From Podocnemis expansa (lineage: Eukaryota > Chordata > Testudines > Podocnemididae): a stretch of DNA of 64,000 bases. Below, in pieces: positions 58,501-64,000 of the stretch. The stretch's first letter is position 1; each line of letters begins with the position of its first letter. Below the pieces are notes generated by a model. That model saw only the letters and a list, made by a program, of their open reading frames with translations. It did not search any database and was not told the origin of the DNA. A program made the translations under genes and the position numbers. The stretch covers positions 13,385,879 through 13,449,878 of the forward strand of contig ML681995.1 in assembly GCA_007922195.1 (NCBI GenBank), read 5' to 3'.

Positions 58501-61500
58501 GTCCTCACATCCTGAAATTATTTTTGTTAAAGATTCCCTTGACAGCTCCCCCCCCCCCCCAATGTTTTCCTTTGGTAATAAAGCTAAGTGCGTGAATCTA
58601 GTTAAAGGTGTGATAAGAAATGAAACTTGACAAGTCCCAAATCATAAGAATATAAATGTACAAGTAGGGTTGTGCTGCTGGCTTCCTGATCAGGGAAAAG
58701 ATACTGACTACACCGAGGGAACGGAGTCTAATAAACAGTAATAATGGATGATTCCTGAGTCCTATAAAGTGGTCAAGTGTCACAAGCAGTCTAAGATCTA
58801 GACAAGCAGTTTCTTGACACCTGGAATGATTGGTTCTCAGAACAGCTTGTTCTACAGCACACAGTGAAGAGACCTTATTCTTAACTGAGTCCCAAGTAAC
58901 ACATAGGAGTTGACTGAGGTAATAAATTAAGTTGAGCCACTAAGTAATAGTGACTACAGTATAATTAAACTGGAAATCCTCAGGGGATGAAAGAACCACA
59001 GAATGATTAGAGGCATGGCAAGAACTACCATAAGAAGACTAGAATGAAAATACTAAGACAGTTTAGTTTAGAGGTGACTAGTAAAGGATATCTCAGATTT
59101 ATAAATTAAATAATGGTATGGAGAAGGCAAACGGGGTGTTTTCTTTACAGTTCAGAAGCAAAGAGATCTTCTAAGAATTTGAAAGCCTCTAAACTAGAAA
59201 ATCTGATGGAAGTATATTTTTAATAAAACATGTAATTAGCCTGTAAAACATGTTGTCATATTGTTTGGACAAGCTTTTTATCTTTGCTTTTAGCAAAGCA
59301 AATATTATGGTTATATTTTTTGTATTTTATCACTTTCCAAATCATAATTTCTATTTGTATAAGAGGGGGAGGAGAGAAAATTCACACACACATCTTTATT
59401 TTGTTTGATTTCCAGCCCTGTAAAGGTAACTCTGGTAGGTGCAGTTCTCTTCACATTGCAACACATCCAGATGCTACCTCTAGCAAGACACAATCTTATG
59501 TTCTTATACACTATCTTTCTAGTGGTCACAAAGGTAAGAATTTTGAAATGTACTGAATATGCTTGAATAATTATATAGCAGTATTTCTCCCAGTACGTTT
59601 TAAAACAAGATGAATGTTGTTGAATATTTCTTTTTTCATACCCCACCAGACTACTAATCTCAGCTTTCTCTTGCTGGAAAGACCTGGCCAAACTCAATTG
59701 GTAAAAATGGCATAGCATAATTGAAGTCGATGGAGCTACCCCACTACCAGGGGAGCAGTTGACCCCCTCTTAAGTAGCTCTTTCATATGTGAAACAGACC
59801 ACCAGGAAGCTCTCTGTATCATGACCTTTGCTAGTTGTGTTAAAAAAAATTTCAGAAATTTGGCACAGGAAGTTACTAAATGGTTACTAAATTGTCAGAG
59901 AGAGAGATACAATTAAGGTACAATGGGTTGTCTTGTGAACCTGTTAGTACATTTGGAACAAAAGTGAACTGCAGCCATAGGCCAAGTGATTTTAATCACT
60001 GAATACATTTTATAAGTGAATAGAACGTGCTCTGTTTTATCTTAATGCTGGCTTTTTTTAATGTTTGTATTTTTGGATATGCCCTTCAACTATATAGAAA
60101 ATAATGGTGAAGGAGAAAAAAATAGTGTGAAAAGTGTTTACTACCTTTTTGTTTATAAAGATGTAGATATGTATATCCACATGCATGCATGTCTACCCAT
60201 GCCATGAGATATATACACAGTTACTGTTCTTTTAATCATCTTCCCTGTCTTTAATCTGTCACAGTTTGCATTTGTCTCCTAGAATGTAGGCTGGCTTATA
60301 TTCATAACTGTGTTAACCTTAAAAAAGGCAAGTTGGACTGTCCGTGTCATATTAGTGATAAGTTTTGAAAGTTGCCACTCTGTTTTTAATGAAATATTAA
60401 AATGATGGGCAAACTGCCGAGGAGAGTTCAAAAAGAACAGCCTGCCTCCCCAGGGCATCCCTAGCATGTGGCTTTCAGAAATGTTCTGGCGGTAAAATCT
60501 GACTAAGATATTAGGACTTTTGGGTGCTGTGGCAATACAAATAATTGTGATCTTTGGTGCTCCAGACTTATCTTTTCTTAATACATTTAAACATAAAAGG
60601 CATGCAGGATACAGGGAGTGCTATTAATAGGTGTGGGAGGGAGCTCTGCAGCCTCAGCCTGCCTGTGCTGTTAAACCCATGGTACAGTGACACACAACGT
60701 CATGGCACCAGTTCTGCATTGGTGAGTTGGTAGGAGCTTAAGGGCAGTTACTGTAAACTGTAGTGCACTTCCAGATTGACACAGTTTGTGCAAGTCTGGG
60801 ACACAGATTTATGAAGTAGTGTCTTGCTTTCCAGATGCTTCTGAAACCTCTCTCCAAATCGGGGAACTACGTAGCCTTTGGTGTGAGGTTTCCAAAGTCT
60901 GGGCGAAAGTCCTCCCAACGAGATTCTTTTAACACTGGAATTTTTTAGGATACGTGATACCTAAATCAATGATGTCCAACTTCTACAGCATGGGAGAAGT
61001 TCAAGGTCGAGGAGGCACAAGCAGCACTTAGACAGGTTTTGTCCTTTTCTTCCAGAGTCAGCAGCAGGCCCCCTACTGGGGATTTACCCCAGTGATGGGA
61101 GTCTTCAGTAGTACAGAACCAGCATAGCTTCATTCTCCACAGGCTGGGGCACAGGTGATGTGTTGGAAGTGGGAAGGAGAGGAATAGCTAAATCATAGGG
61201 TAAAAACTACAACCAGGAACAAGTAATTGTGCTGGAACAATATTTATGAGAGTCTATGTATTAGCATTTTAAGATCTTGTTAGGTAAGATGTTAACTAGT
61301 TGCCAGTTAGCAAATAACATGAGTAAGGATTAAAGTCTAGACCAGGTATTCTAATTTATGGTCACTTTATTGCTTCATTTTATGCATATTGTTTTTTTAA
61401 AAGTTACTTTATTTTAGAGTTTAAGATACATTTTACATTATACCTTCGTATGCAGATACATGGGTCAACCATCTATGCCTAACTGGCTGGAAAATATTTA

Positions 61501-62633
61501 CTAATGTGGGCAGAATATCCTGAAATATACAGATAGCTTGAAGTAGCATTCTGGAGATGTGGTGAGATCAGAAAAGAGCTAGAAGTGTGACTCTTCTCAG
61601 ACTTGTAATTAGGGACTGACCCAACAATGCATTACTTCAGTGCACAGTCTCCATTGGGTGAGAGATTGCACAAGACTGGAGACACAAACTAGTAAAATGC
61701 TATATGTAAATTCATTCTTCATTGCTAGTTATGGCTAGAGGCATCTGTCCACAGTGGCTTATGTTATGTTTTTGTATAGACTCTGATTTTATTACCATAA
61801 GTGAAATAATTCTTGCAGTGCACAAAAAATAGCATAGACAAGGCTACCTAGACAATGACTCTTTCCTCTGTCTAGAGAGCTTCTGTTTCATCTTCTTATA
61901 TACTTTGTGCATTTTTAAGCTTGGTTTATTTTCTGTGAGCACATTTAGATTTAGATTTATTTATTGTATTTGTGTAAGTTGAACTAGCCACTGTAGGATG
62001 GTTTACTGCTATTTTTAGTTGGGAAGCAGTTATTTTGGACAAAGATTTGTACCAGAGGCTACAAATGCCCGAAATTTGCCTTCCAATTAGGGATGTATGG
62101 AATTCAGAGTGCTGAAAGCTCAGGGATGGTCCTTGCAAATTTACACCAAATAACTAAGTTTCATTTACATCTTTCTTTATTTCAGAGCACGTCTGTGTGA
62201 CTTAACACGTGAGTTTAATGTAAAGTTGAAATAGGATGCTTCTGTTAGAGGATTGTCCACATGCAGACTTGTGCTAACATAAAAAAAGTGTGAATTAAAA
62301 CTAGGTATTTCAGTGCATGTATTTGTGTGTGGACCAGTCCATACATGCTGATTCTTCTTCTTAAATAGTCTTTATTTGGAGAGTTAAGACTTTCTAACTT
62401 AAATTTGAATACTTTCTTTATAGGTAACCATGATGTTGACACAATGTACAGTTTCTCCATTAGCTCCTCTGGAGGCTGTGTTGGGCCGTATGCTCTTTGG
62501 TTGGCAACAGACTCCATCTAGAGTGAAGGGTGAGGCCAGAGAATCTTCCAACGGCACCCCGTCAGTCTCCGACCGTTCTGTTGGAGAGGCCAGTGAAAAC
62601 ATTAGGAAAAGACAGGCTAAGAAAACAGAATAA
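22461..62633 (+). CDS. TMEM38B: TMEM38B, trimeric intracellular cation channel type B (TRIC-B), six coding exons
   Basis: TRIC-B is a homotrimeric monovalent cation (K+) channel of the endoplasmic reticulum. It supplies counter-ion current during Ca2+ release; human loss causes a recessive brittle-bone disease. The six exons join in phase to 287 residues, close to the human length of about 290. Family landmarks are the N-terminal [33 protein letters not shown] in exon 2, FYCPHD at the start of exon 3, the KEV lipid-binding motif (Lys116-Glu117-Val118) in [24 protein letters not shown], and a basic tail ending in KKTE. It is nearer TRIC-B than TRIC-A by MFPFFD, LAEPP and MLFGWQQ. The ATG at 22461 has a good context (G at -3, G at +4). 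His of the usual AMLHCFGG is Tyr55 here. All splice sites are GT-AG and no lesion is seen. Confidence 0.96.
22627..22800. repeat. GC-rich minisatellite in intron 1 beside exon 1 (65-66-bp period)
   Basis: Units starting CCGCCACTG begin at 22627, 22692 and 22758; the third is partial. They share GGCGCGCGCCCGCAACTGCC and CCCCAACTGCCGCTGTCAA. The array accounts for the repeated Ala/Pro/Arg-rich open frames on both strands here. Confidence 0.85.
22801..23392. other. Intron 1, unassigned
   Basis: G-runs and C-runs near 22818 and 22861 are followed by ordinary intron sequence; nothing else is recognised. Confidence 0.4.
23466..23548 (-). mobile_element. CR1 3'-end fragment, antisense
   Basis: AGAATAGAATCCTAGGGTTGG, GGGACCTCGTGAGATCATCG and CCCAACCCCCTGG are the reverse complement of the CR1 3' tail seen at 17495-17557. 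It is 5' truncated to about 80 bp, as is common for CR1. Confidence 0.75.
23585..24056. mobile_element. Non-autonomous hAT element (472 bp)
   Basis: The insert begins CAGGGTCAGCAA and ends GCCTACCTCTG. A perfect 8-bp duplication, ACTTAAAG, lies at 23577-23584 and 24057-24064. The interior has a near-perfect hairpin at about 23771-23808: a 16-bp arm GCAGCGTGCCTGGGGA with its complement across a short loop. No protein is encoded. Confidence 0.9.
24617..24858 (+). mobile_element. Penelope-like palindromic repeat with hammerhead-like core
   Basis: Both arms are well preserved. The right arm carries CTGATGA at 24772-24778, a 6-bp stem (GTGGGA at 24780-24785 with TCCCAC at 24791-24796) and GAAA at 24797-24800. 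This is the conserved hammerhead layout, except for one extra A at 24779. The left arm carries the inverted version with TGA of the core missing. Confidence 0.75.
24859..26108. other. Intron 1, unassigned
   Basis: AT-rich intron sequence in which no gene or transposon is recognised. Confidence 0.4.
26109..26520. repeat. GC-rich interspersed segment in intron 1
   Basis: The GC content rises abruptly and falls again at both ends, and short blocks such as GCTGTAGGCGGCC and CACTGCAGGCGGCC repeat inside. It looks like a non-autonomous insertion, but no terminal repeats or duplication could be fixed. Confidence 0.35.
26719..26850 (+). mobile_element. Penelope-like repeat, short form without core
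   Basis: Left arm (AGTTGTGTGGCACTTTAAG, ACTAACAGATTTATTTTTTTG) and right arm (GTGCCACACAACTCCTTG, GGACTAGACTAACGGC) meet directly; the hammerhead-like centre is deleted. The GTTGTGTGGCAC variant defines a subfamily shared with the copy at 56371. Confidence 0.7.
26851..27736. other. Intron 1, unassigned
   Basis: No gene or repeat is recognised in this AT-rich stretch. Confidence 0.4.
27808..28170. repeat. GC-rich insert inside the Penelope-like remnant
   Basis: The composition is much higher in G+C than either flank. It carries no coding motif. The boundaries are approximate and the class is unknown; the last part (AGGGCTGCCAATTGCC) may belong to an insertion end. Confidence 0.35.
28200..28578 (+). 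pseudogene. Penelope-like GIY-YIG endonuclease relic
   Basis: The frame reads [15 protein letters not shown], a stop at 28288, [38 protein letters not shown], and [15 protein letters not shown], ending HPGFFSHYN before TGA. VIYAI...LYIGQTG is the GIY-YIG core; the following Arg and the Glu/His-rich blocks fit the endonuclease that sits C-terminal to the RT in Penelope-like elements. One in-frame stop (28288-28290) and loss of all RT sequence make it a relic. Its C-terminal position next to the right arm matches intact elements. Confidence 0.8.
28853..30242. other. Intron 1, unassigned
   Basis: No gene or known repeat. A C-run (29448-29463) and a T-run (29512-29522) are present. Confidence 0.4.
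30655..31935. repeat. Long G-rich low-complexity tract with tandem duplication
   Basis: About 1.3 kb of G-rich + strand. A block of about 115-120 bp with GGAGCAGGAGTTCAAAGGCT and GGATGGGGATGCA occurs at about 30733 and again at about 30879. A weaker copy lies near 31140. Further down, GGAGCCGGGAGC and GAGAACCGGCAGC-type blocks recur. Many runs of three or more G give quadruplex potential. The 424-codon proline-rich frame on the minus strand is a composition artefact. Confidence 0.7.
31936..32700. other. Intron 1, unclassified sequence with microsatellite
   Basis: No coding motif. (GACA)n and (CA)n lie at 32243-32285. The part from 32340 to 32690 repeats ACTCGTG several times; its class is unknown. 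Confidence 0.4.
32243..32285. repeat. (GACA)n(CA)n microsatellite
   Basis: About five GACA units run into about fourteen CA units. Confidence 0.9.
32936..33160 (+). repeat. Interspersed repeat of the GGGTCAGACCAATGG type
   Basis: ACTGGGTCAGACCAATGGTC, ATCTAGCTCAGTATTGTGCC, AGTGATCCATCCTGTC and CTAACAGCCATTGATGG are recognisable landmarks of a repeat common in sauropsid genomes. I cannot assign its class. Confidence 0.5.
33407..33433. repeat. (TTAA)n microsatellite
   Basis: About six TTAA units in tandem. Confidence 0.9.
33780..34036 (+). mobile_element. Penelope-like palindromic repeat
   Basis: Complete left and right arms, ending GGCTGCCCCTTTGGA. The left arm, read on the minus strand, has CTGACAA in place of CTGA-N-GA, a perfect stem and GAAA. 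The right arm has CTGTTGA and TAAAA. Both hammerhead-like cores are therefore damaged. Confidence 0.75.
34435..34960 (+). pseudogene. L2-like LINE reverse transcriptase, C-terminal relic
   Basis: The reading includes [17 protein letters not shown], a stop, then [26 protein letters not shown] and [14 protein letters not shown]. This is the typical end of L2/CR1-group ORF2 (LV-V-HA--TS-LDYC, VQKLQLVQNAAARLL, HI-PVL--LHWLP, F-FK). Several stops show great age. Its 3' tail is not identified. Confidence 0.6.
35565..36334. mobile_element. Non-autonomous hAT element (770 bp)
   Basis: The insert begins CAGGTGGCCAAA and ends TTTGGCCACGCCTG. A perfect 8-bp duplication, TTTCAAGA, lies at 35557-35564 and 36335-36342. 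The interior is AT-rich in the left part, with a C-rich section at 36120-36300. Open frames at 36105-36440 overlap its edge and are not genes. Confidence 0.92.
36491..36962. mobile_element. Non-autonomous hAT element (472 bp)
   Basis: The insert begins CAGTGGTTCCCAACCA and ends TGGTTGAAAACCACTG. A perfect 8-bp duplication, AGTTAGGG, lies at 36483-36490 and 36963-36970. Confidence 0.93.
37330..37790 (+). pseudogene. Old CR1-like LINE reverse transcriptase relic, sense
   Basis: Translated pieces in different frames follow the CR1 thumb region: HDIQFS-M near 37328, a VDSSVKT-like block near 37450, [13 protein letters not shown] near 37500, [10 protein letters not shown] near 37590, and further on an RRRG-M-LI-like block. 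Frame shifts and stops are frequent. No ATTCTATG tail is seen. Confidence 0.45.
38466..38653. mobile_element. Non-autonomous hAT element, CAGGGGTCTCAAAC family (188 bp)
   Basis: It begins CAGGGGTCTCAAACTC and ends TGTGTTTGAGACCCCTG, near-perfect inverted ends. No convincing 8-bp duplication remains. The interior matches the element at 41048-41217 (GAGGGCTGCACCACTGAA, GATATTG, GTTTGAGACC). Confidence 0.8.
38670..39106 (+). pseudogene. Harbinger Myb/SANT-like protein relic
   Basis: In PIF/Harbinger elements this partner binds DNA and brings the transposase to the nucleus. The frame 38670-38858 contains [28 protein letters not shown] and QSGSVPATI, matching the helix-rich CR-K-KELRQAY-K-REANG-SG block of such proteins. 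It is then broken by a 23-base T-run (38859-38881). A second part (38888-39106) has the acidic tail [18 protein letters not shown]. The N-terminal helices are lost or unrecognisable. Confidence 0.6.
39380..40465. mobile_element. Non-autonomous hAT element, CAGGGGTCTCAAAC family (1,086 bp)
   Basis: Left end TAGGGGTCTCAAATG, right end TTTGAGACCCCCTG. A perfect 8-bp duplication, CTCCTGAT, lies at 39372-39379 and 40466-40473. It shares its termini with the short elements on either side. The interior is GC-rich and contains a tandem duplication of about 180 bp, with copies from about 39641 and about 39825. The overlapping open frames on both strands are composition artefacts of this interior. Confidence 0.9.
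41048..41217. mobile_element. Non-autonomous hAT element, CAGGGGTCTCAAAC family (170 bp)
   Basis: Begins CAGGGGTCTCAAACTC and ends GTGTGTTTGAGACCCATG. A perfect 8-bp duplication, TTCTAGGA, lies at 41040-41047 and 41218-41225. Confidence 0.92.
41820..42880 (-). pseudogene. PIF/Harbinger DDE transposase relic
   Basis: Minus-strand pieces follow the order of Harbinger transposases. They are an N-terminal block with [21 protein letters not shown] (about 42650), the helix-turn-helix block [14 protein letters not shown] (about 42510-42590), [12 protein letters not shown] residues standing for the SIVLQAL block (about 42340), [28 protein letters not shown] with the second catalytic Asp (about 42150-42190), KPYTGNLD, and LHNLC (about 41941-41955). 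Frame shifts and stops are numerous, and the Asp of the HDSR-like motif is not preserved. It cannot be active. Confidence 0.75.
43321..43942. other. Intron 1, 3' end
   Basis: Ordinary intron sequence leading to the polypyrimidine tract and AG acceptor at 43941-43942. Confidence 0.5.
43943..44099 (+). CDS. TMEM38B: TMEM38B coding exon 2
   Basis: Acceptor TTTATTTCAG, donor GTAAGC. It completes Gly36 and codes to the first two bases of Trp88. It includes [23 protein letters not shown] and [13 protein letters not shown], the second and third membrane segments. Confidence 0.95.
44100..45041. other. Intron 2, unassigned
   Basis: No gene or repeat recognised. Confidence 0.4.
45050..45362. mobile_element. 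Non-autonomous hAT element (313 bp)
   Basis: It begins CAGGGTGTCCAACC and ends ATGTTGGACAAGCCTG. The flanks ATGTAAAA and ATATAAAT match only in part (8-bp positions 45042-45049 and 45363-45370), so the duplication has decayed. Confidence 0.7.
45371..46487. other. Intron 2, unassigned
   Basis: No gene or repeat recognised. Confidence 0.4.
46496..47106. mobile_element. Probable non-autonomous hAT element (611 bp)
   Basis: The left end CCGTGGCTCTCAGA and right end GGTTGAGAAACTTCTG are diverged forms of CAGTGGTTCTCAACC. The flanks CCTTTATT (46488-46495) and CCTTAGTT (47107-47114) match in 6 of 8 positions. The interior has a (GCAT)n run near 46650 and C-rich repeats of GCCTGCAAACAGC at 46950-47015. 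Confidence 0.55.
47115..51243. other. Intron 2, long AT-rich stretch with nothing recognised
   Basis: About 4.1 kb without coding motifs, clear transposon ends or RNA genes. It is the longest apparently repeat-free part of the introns and may hold old, unrecognised elements. Confidence 0.4.
51295..51482. mobile_element. Non-autonomous hAT element (188 bp), first of a pair
   Basis: Begins CAGTGGTTTTCAGATT and ends TTTGAAAACCATTG. The flanks GACTAGGG (51287-51294) and GACTAGAG (51483-51490) are an 8-bp duplication with one mismatch. Confidence 0.88.
51568..51749. mobile_element. Non-autonomous hAT element, second of a pair, 3' end shortened
   Basis: Begins CAGTGGTTTTCAAAC. The right end reads TTTGAAAACC and lacks the last ACTG, passing straight into TAAGGG. 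Flanking CCTAAGG is found at both sides. The interior matches the first copy (CCAAAAGACTG, TGCATTGCTCAAA, CAACTGGGTCCCA). Confidence 0.75.
51767..53131. other. Intron 2, 3' part
   Basis: Nothing recognised apart from T-runs near 52860-52890 and 53090-53106 and the acceptor tract of exon 3. Confidence 0.45.
53132..53316 (+). CDS. TMEM38B: TMEM38B coding exon 3
   Basis: Acceptor AAATTTCAG, donor GTAATG. It completes Trp88 and runs to the first base of the Gly after ARG's Arg. It includes FYCPHD, the KEV motif in [11 protein letters not shown] (Lys116, Arg120) and [10 protein letters not shown]. Length 185 bp. Confidence 0.95.
53600..56220 (-). pseudogene. CR1-like LINE ORF2 relic, antisense in intron 3
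   Basis: Minus-strand pieces follow ORF2 order from high to low coordinates. They are NTRSPNA and [11 protein letters not shown] (endonuclease, about 55650-55750), LHSDHN-IKFNIL (about 55180), [17 protein letters not shown] (about 54500), [22 protein letters not shown] and [11 protein letters not shown] (about 54100-54240), and [17 protein letters not shown] (about 53700-53770). Upstream at 55915-56211 an open frame of 98 codons may be ORF1 or spacer. Stops and shifts are many. The RT thumb and 3' tail are missing, so it is truncated at the 3' side. Confidence 0.65.
56371..56539 (+). mobile_element. Penelope-like repeat, near-perfect hairpin
   Basis: Two arms of about 30 bp (GAGCTTTCGTGGGAGAAGAT with its complement in the right arm) meet across CTTCCTC, followed by a right arm that ends GGCTGTCCCTTTGGAA. 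The left arm is truncated at AGATTTATTTTTTG. It belongs to the GTGCCACACAACT subfamily. The CTGATGA box is replaced by the fused centre. Confidence 0.75.
56635..56722 (+). CDS. TMEM38B: TMEM38B coding exon 4
   Basis: Acceptor GATTTTTCAG, donor GTAAGT. It codes [19 protein letters not shown] and ends in the first two bases of Tyr (MSY). Length 88 bp. Confidence 0.95.
56723..57144. other. Intron 4, 5' part
   Basis: No feature beyond ordinary intron sequence. Confidence 0.4.
57153..57718. mobile_element. Non-autonomous hAT element (566 bp)
   Basis: Perfect 13-bp inverted ends CAGGGGTTAAAGT and ACTTTAACCCCTG, and a perfect 8-bp duplication AAGTAGAT at 57145-57152 and 57719-57726. The C-rich interior produces open frames on both strands that are not genes. 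Confidence 0.95.
57727..59415. other. Intron 4, 3' part
   Basis: Nothing recognised; a C-run lies at 58547-58560. It ends at the acceptor before exon 5. Confidence 0.4.
59416..59533 (+). CDS. TMEM38B: TMEM38B coding exon 5
   Basis: Acceptor GATTTCCAG, donor GTAAGA. It codes [16 protein letters not shown] and [14 protein letters not shown], the last two membrane segments. Length 118 bp. Confidence 0.95.
59534..62423. other. Intron 5, nothing recognised
   Basis: About 2.9 kb of AT-rich intron without coding motifs or clear transposon ends. Confidence 0.4.
62424..62633 (+). CDS. TMEM38B: TMEM38B coding exon 6 (C-terminus)
   Basis: Acceptor TCTTTATAG. It codes [29 protein letters not shown] and a Ser-rich, basic tail ending KRQAKKTE before TAA 62631-62633. 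The hydrophilic tail is a general TRIC feature. Confidence 0.95.
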   Translation, partial: VTMMLTQCTVSPLAPLEAVLGRMLFGWQQTPSRVKGEARESSNGTPSVSDRSVGEASENIRKRQAKKTE

Positions 62634-63185
62634 GTGACTGAAAATAATCTTATTACATGTGACCGTAATGCTTTAAAACACTTCTATTTTGAACGACGAG
62701 AAAAAGAAGTGTGTGTAATGAAATGCTGTTGACAACAGACCTGGCAGCAGTGAAAGCATGGCATACTACTGTTATGTGGTTACCTTTTAAAGTATATTTT
62801 GTAAATTGTAATTCACATGTTGGGAATGTGTGCATCATGGTAGATGTTTCTAAGTTAAACGGCGCTAAAGAGATTGCATAGTGATGATGATTTTACTAAA
62901 TGAGAAATTTACTGAGACAATTTTGCTTTTTATGAAAAACTTGGTAACAAAATGAGACAATCAGACTTGATTGTATTTTTCTTTTCTCTTTATCATTTAT
63001 TTTTGCATATATTTCTGCTTGATTCTTATTTTTCAAGTGAATAAAATGGACAGTTACACGGTACCATATTTCAAGGCATGAAAGGCCATATAGTAATCTT
63101 GTTCAATCGAGCAATAGAGTTAGCTTAAAATTTTACAAAAGGGTCACATTATGTAAATAAAAAATTAACACTGTAAATAGCTTGC
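62634..63185 (+). other. TMEM38B: TMEM38B 3' UTR with polyadenylation signals
   Basis: AATAAA occurs at 63040-63045 and 63156-63161, about 410 and 525 bases past the stop. Which is used, and whether a longer UTR exists (an ATTAAA lies near 63797), cannot be told from sequence. Confidence 0.6.
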
Positions 63186-64000
63186 ACTGAAAAACTGTGG
63201 AAATGTGGCAAAATAAGACCGTTATTCCCTGGAACAATACGTGAATTGCTACTGTAATTTTTGTTGCACTGATCTTGAGTCTGTTCAGTCACAAATTAGA
63301 GTATTTCTCACATTTTCTATTTTCCAGGATAAAAGTAAATTCTCTTGCACTTAAAAAAAAATTAATAGTTAGCCAATAGAAATTTTTCAGCATGAACATT
63401 TATCCAGCTAACATGCTTTGACACTATGGCATTTGCAAACTTTTGATTTATCTGTTTGCAGTTCTGCAGGCAGAAAATCAGACGGTAACATGATATTACT
63501 ATTATTAAATTGCTGATGTGCCTTTGTATTTAAGTATGTGGTTCTTAGTGTTTTTTCCATTTTCAATTCTGCTGTGACCGGATGTGGTCTAGCATGGCAT
63601 CATATCCCAAATAGCTAAAAATGTTTTCTCCTGCTTTTTAAGATTGATGTTCGTTGTGACAGAGAACTGTATGTTGAAAGTAATCCCCATTTCCCCCACC
63701 TAAAATGTTTATCACCTTAACCTTCTCCTTGGTTGTGGGATAACTACACGCTTTTACCTCCTCCCACACTCATGCCTTTTCTGCACACGTGTTTTTATTA
63801 AAATTGTCCATCATTTTGCAACTACTGGTTAAGCACCATCAGTGGCAACAATGGAATAGCACTGGTGCCAAAACCATGTGTTCTTACCAGTGTATCACGT
63901 AAACCTGTTTAGATTAGGGTCATAGGCTCTGGTAGTACAAAGACTCGAGCCCCATCTATTCCGTCATGCTGGCACCAGCAATGGTGGTGCAGTCTTTTCT
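63186..64000. other. Downstream flank
   Basis: AT-rich; no gene or repeat recognised. It may include distal 3' UTR. Confidence 0.4.

Noticed and set aside
43943..62633. Assignment of the host gene to TMEM38A (TRIC-A)
   Set aside because: MFPFFD, LAEPP, FLAN-TNI and MLFGWQQ match TRIC-B; TRIC-A differs at these places, although [14 protein letters not shown] is also TRIC-A-like.

Overview
The window is vertebrate nuclear DNA, most likely from a turtle and at least from a sauropsid. It holds one split host gene, TMEM38B, which encodes the TRIC-B cation channel. The background is dense in CR1 LINEs, hAT and PIF/Harbinger DNA transposons, Penelope-like (PLE) palindromes, a DIRS-type gag relic and an R4/Dong-type LINE. 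No primate or rodent SINEs are visible. The species call is an inference from this repeat mix and from the TMEM38B sequence; no search was possible.

Host gene. TMEM38B lies on the + strand in six coding exons (22461-22566, 43943-44099, 53132-53316, 56635-56722, 59416-59533, 62424-62633). All introns are GT-AG and the exons join in phase to 287 codons plus TAA. Exon 1 sits in a CpG island with GC boxes and a CCAAT box. AATAAA signals follow the stop at 63040 and 63156. The other 63 kb is repeat, intron or flank.

Upstream flank (1-22080). Two PLE palindromes (about 2.2 and 3.2 kb) come first; a TTA-flanked Harbinger MITE is inserted in the first. From 5.1 to 19.5 kb lies a nested complex. The host layer is DIRS-like: inverted terminal sequences at 5.1-5.4 and 19.3-19.5 kb, and a minus-strand gag relic. 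Into it went an R4-type LINE at a TA microsatellite (6.83-11.18 kb), which was itself split by a solo LTR (7544-8481, 5-bp duplication TATAC). A near-full-length CR1 (12971-17557, 7-bp duplication AAATTTC) and a GC-rich hAT element (18170-18725, 8-bp duplication GTGCCGAG) also went in. A CCCTAAT-type minisatellite carrying its own hAT insertion leads up to the promoter.

Introns. Intron 1 (21.4 kb) carries PLE copies, including one that keeps a GIY-YIG endonuclease relic. It also carries a G-rich tract, an L2-like LINE relic, several hAT elements with perfect 8-bp duplications, and a 5.3-kb two-gene Harbinger relic (38017-43317) into which three related hAT elements inserted. Introns 2-4 carry more hAT copies, an old antisense CR1 relic and a near-perfect PLE hairpin. 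Intron 5 shows nothing recognisable.

The most useful observations are the exact target-site duplications, which date the insertions relative to one another; hammerhead-ribozyme-like cores in the PLE palindromes; the placement of the R4-type LINE in a TA microsatellite; and an LTR that carries a repeated acidic coding motif.
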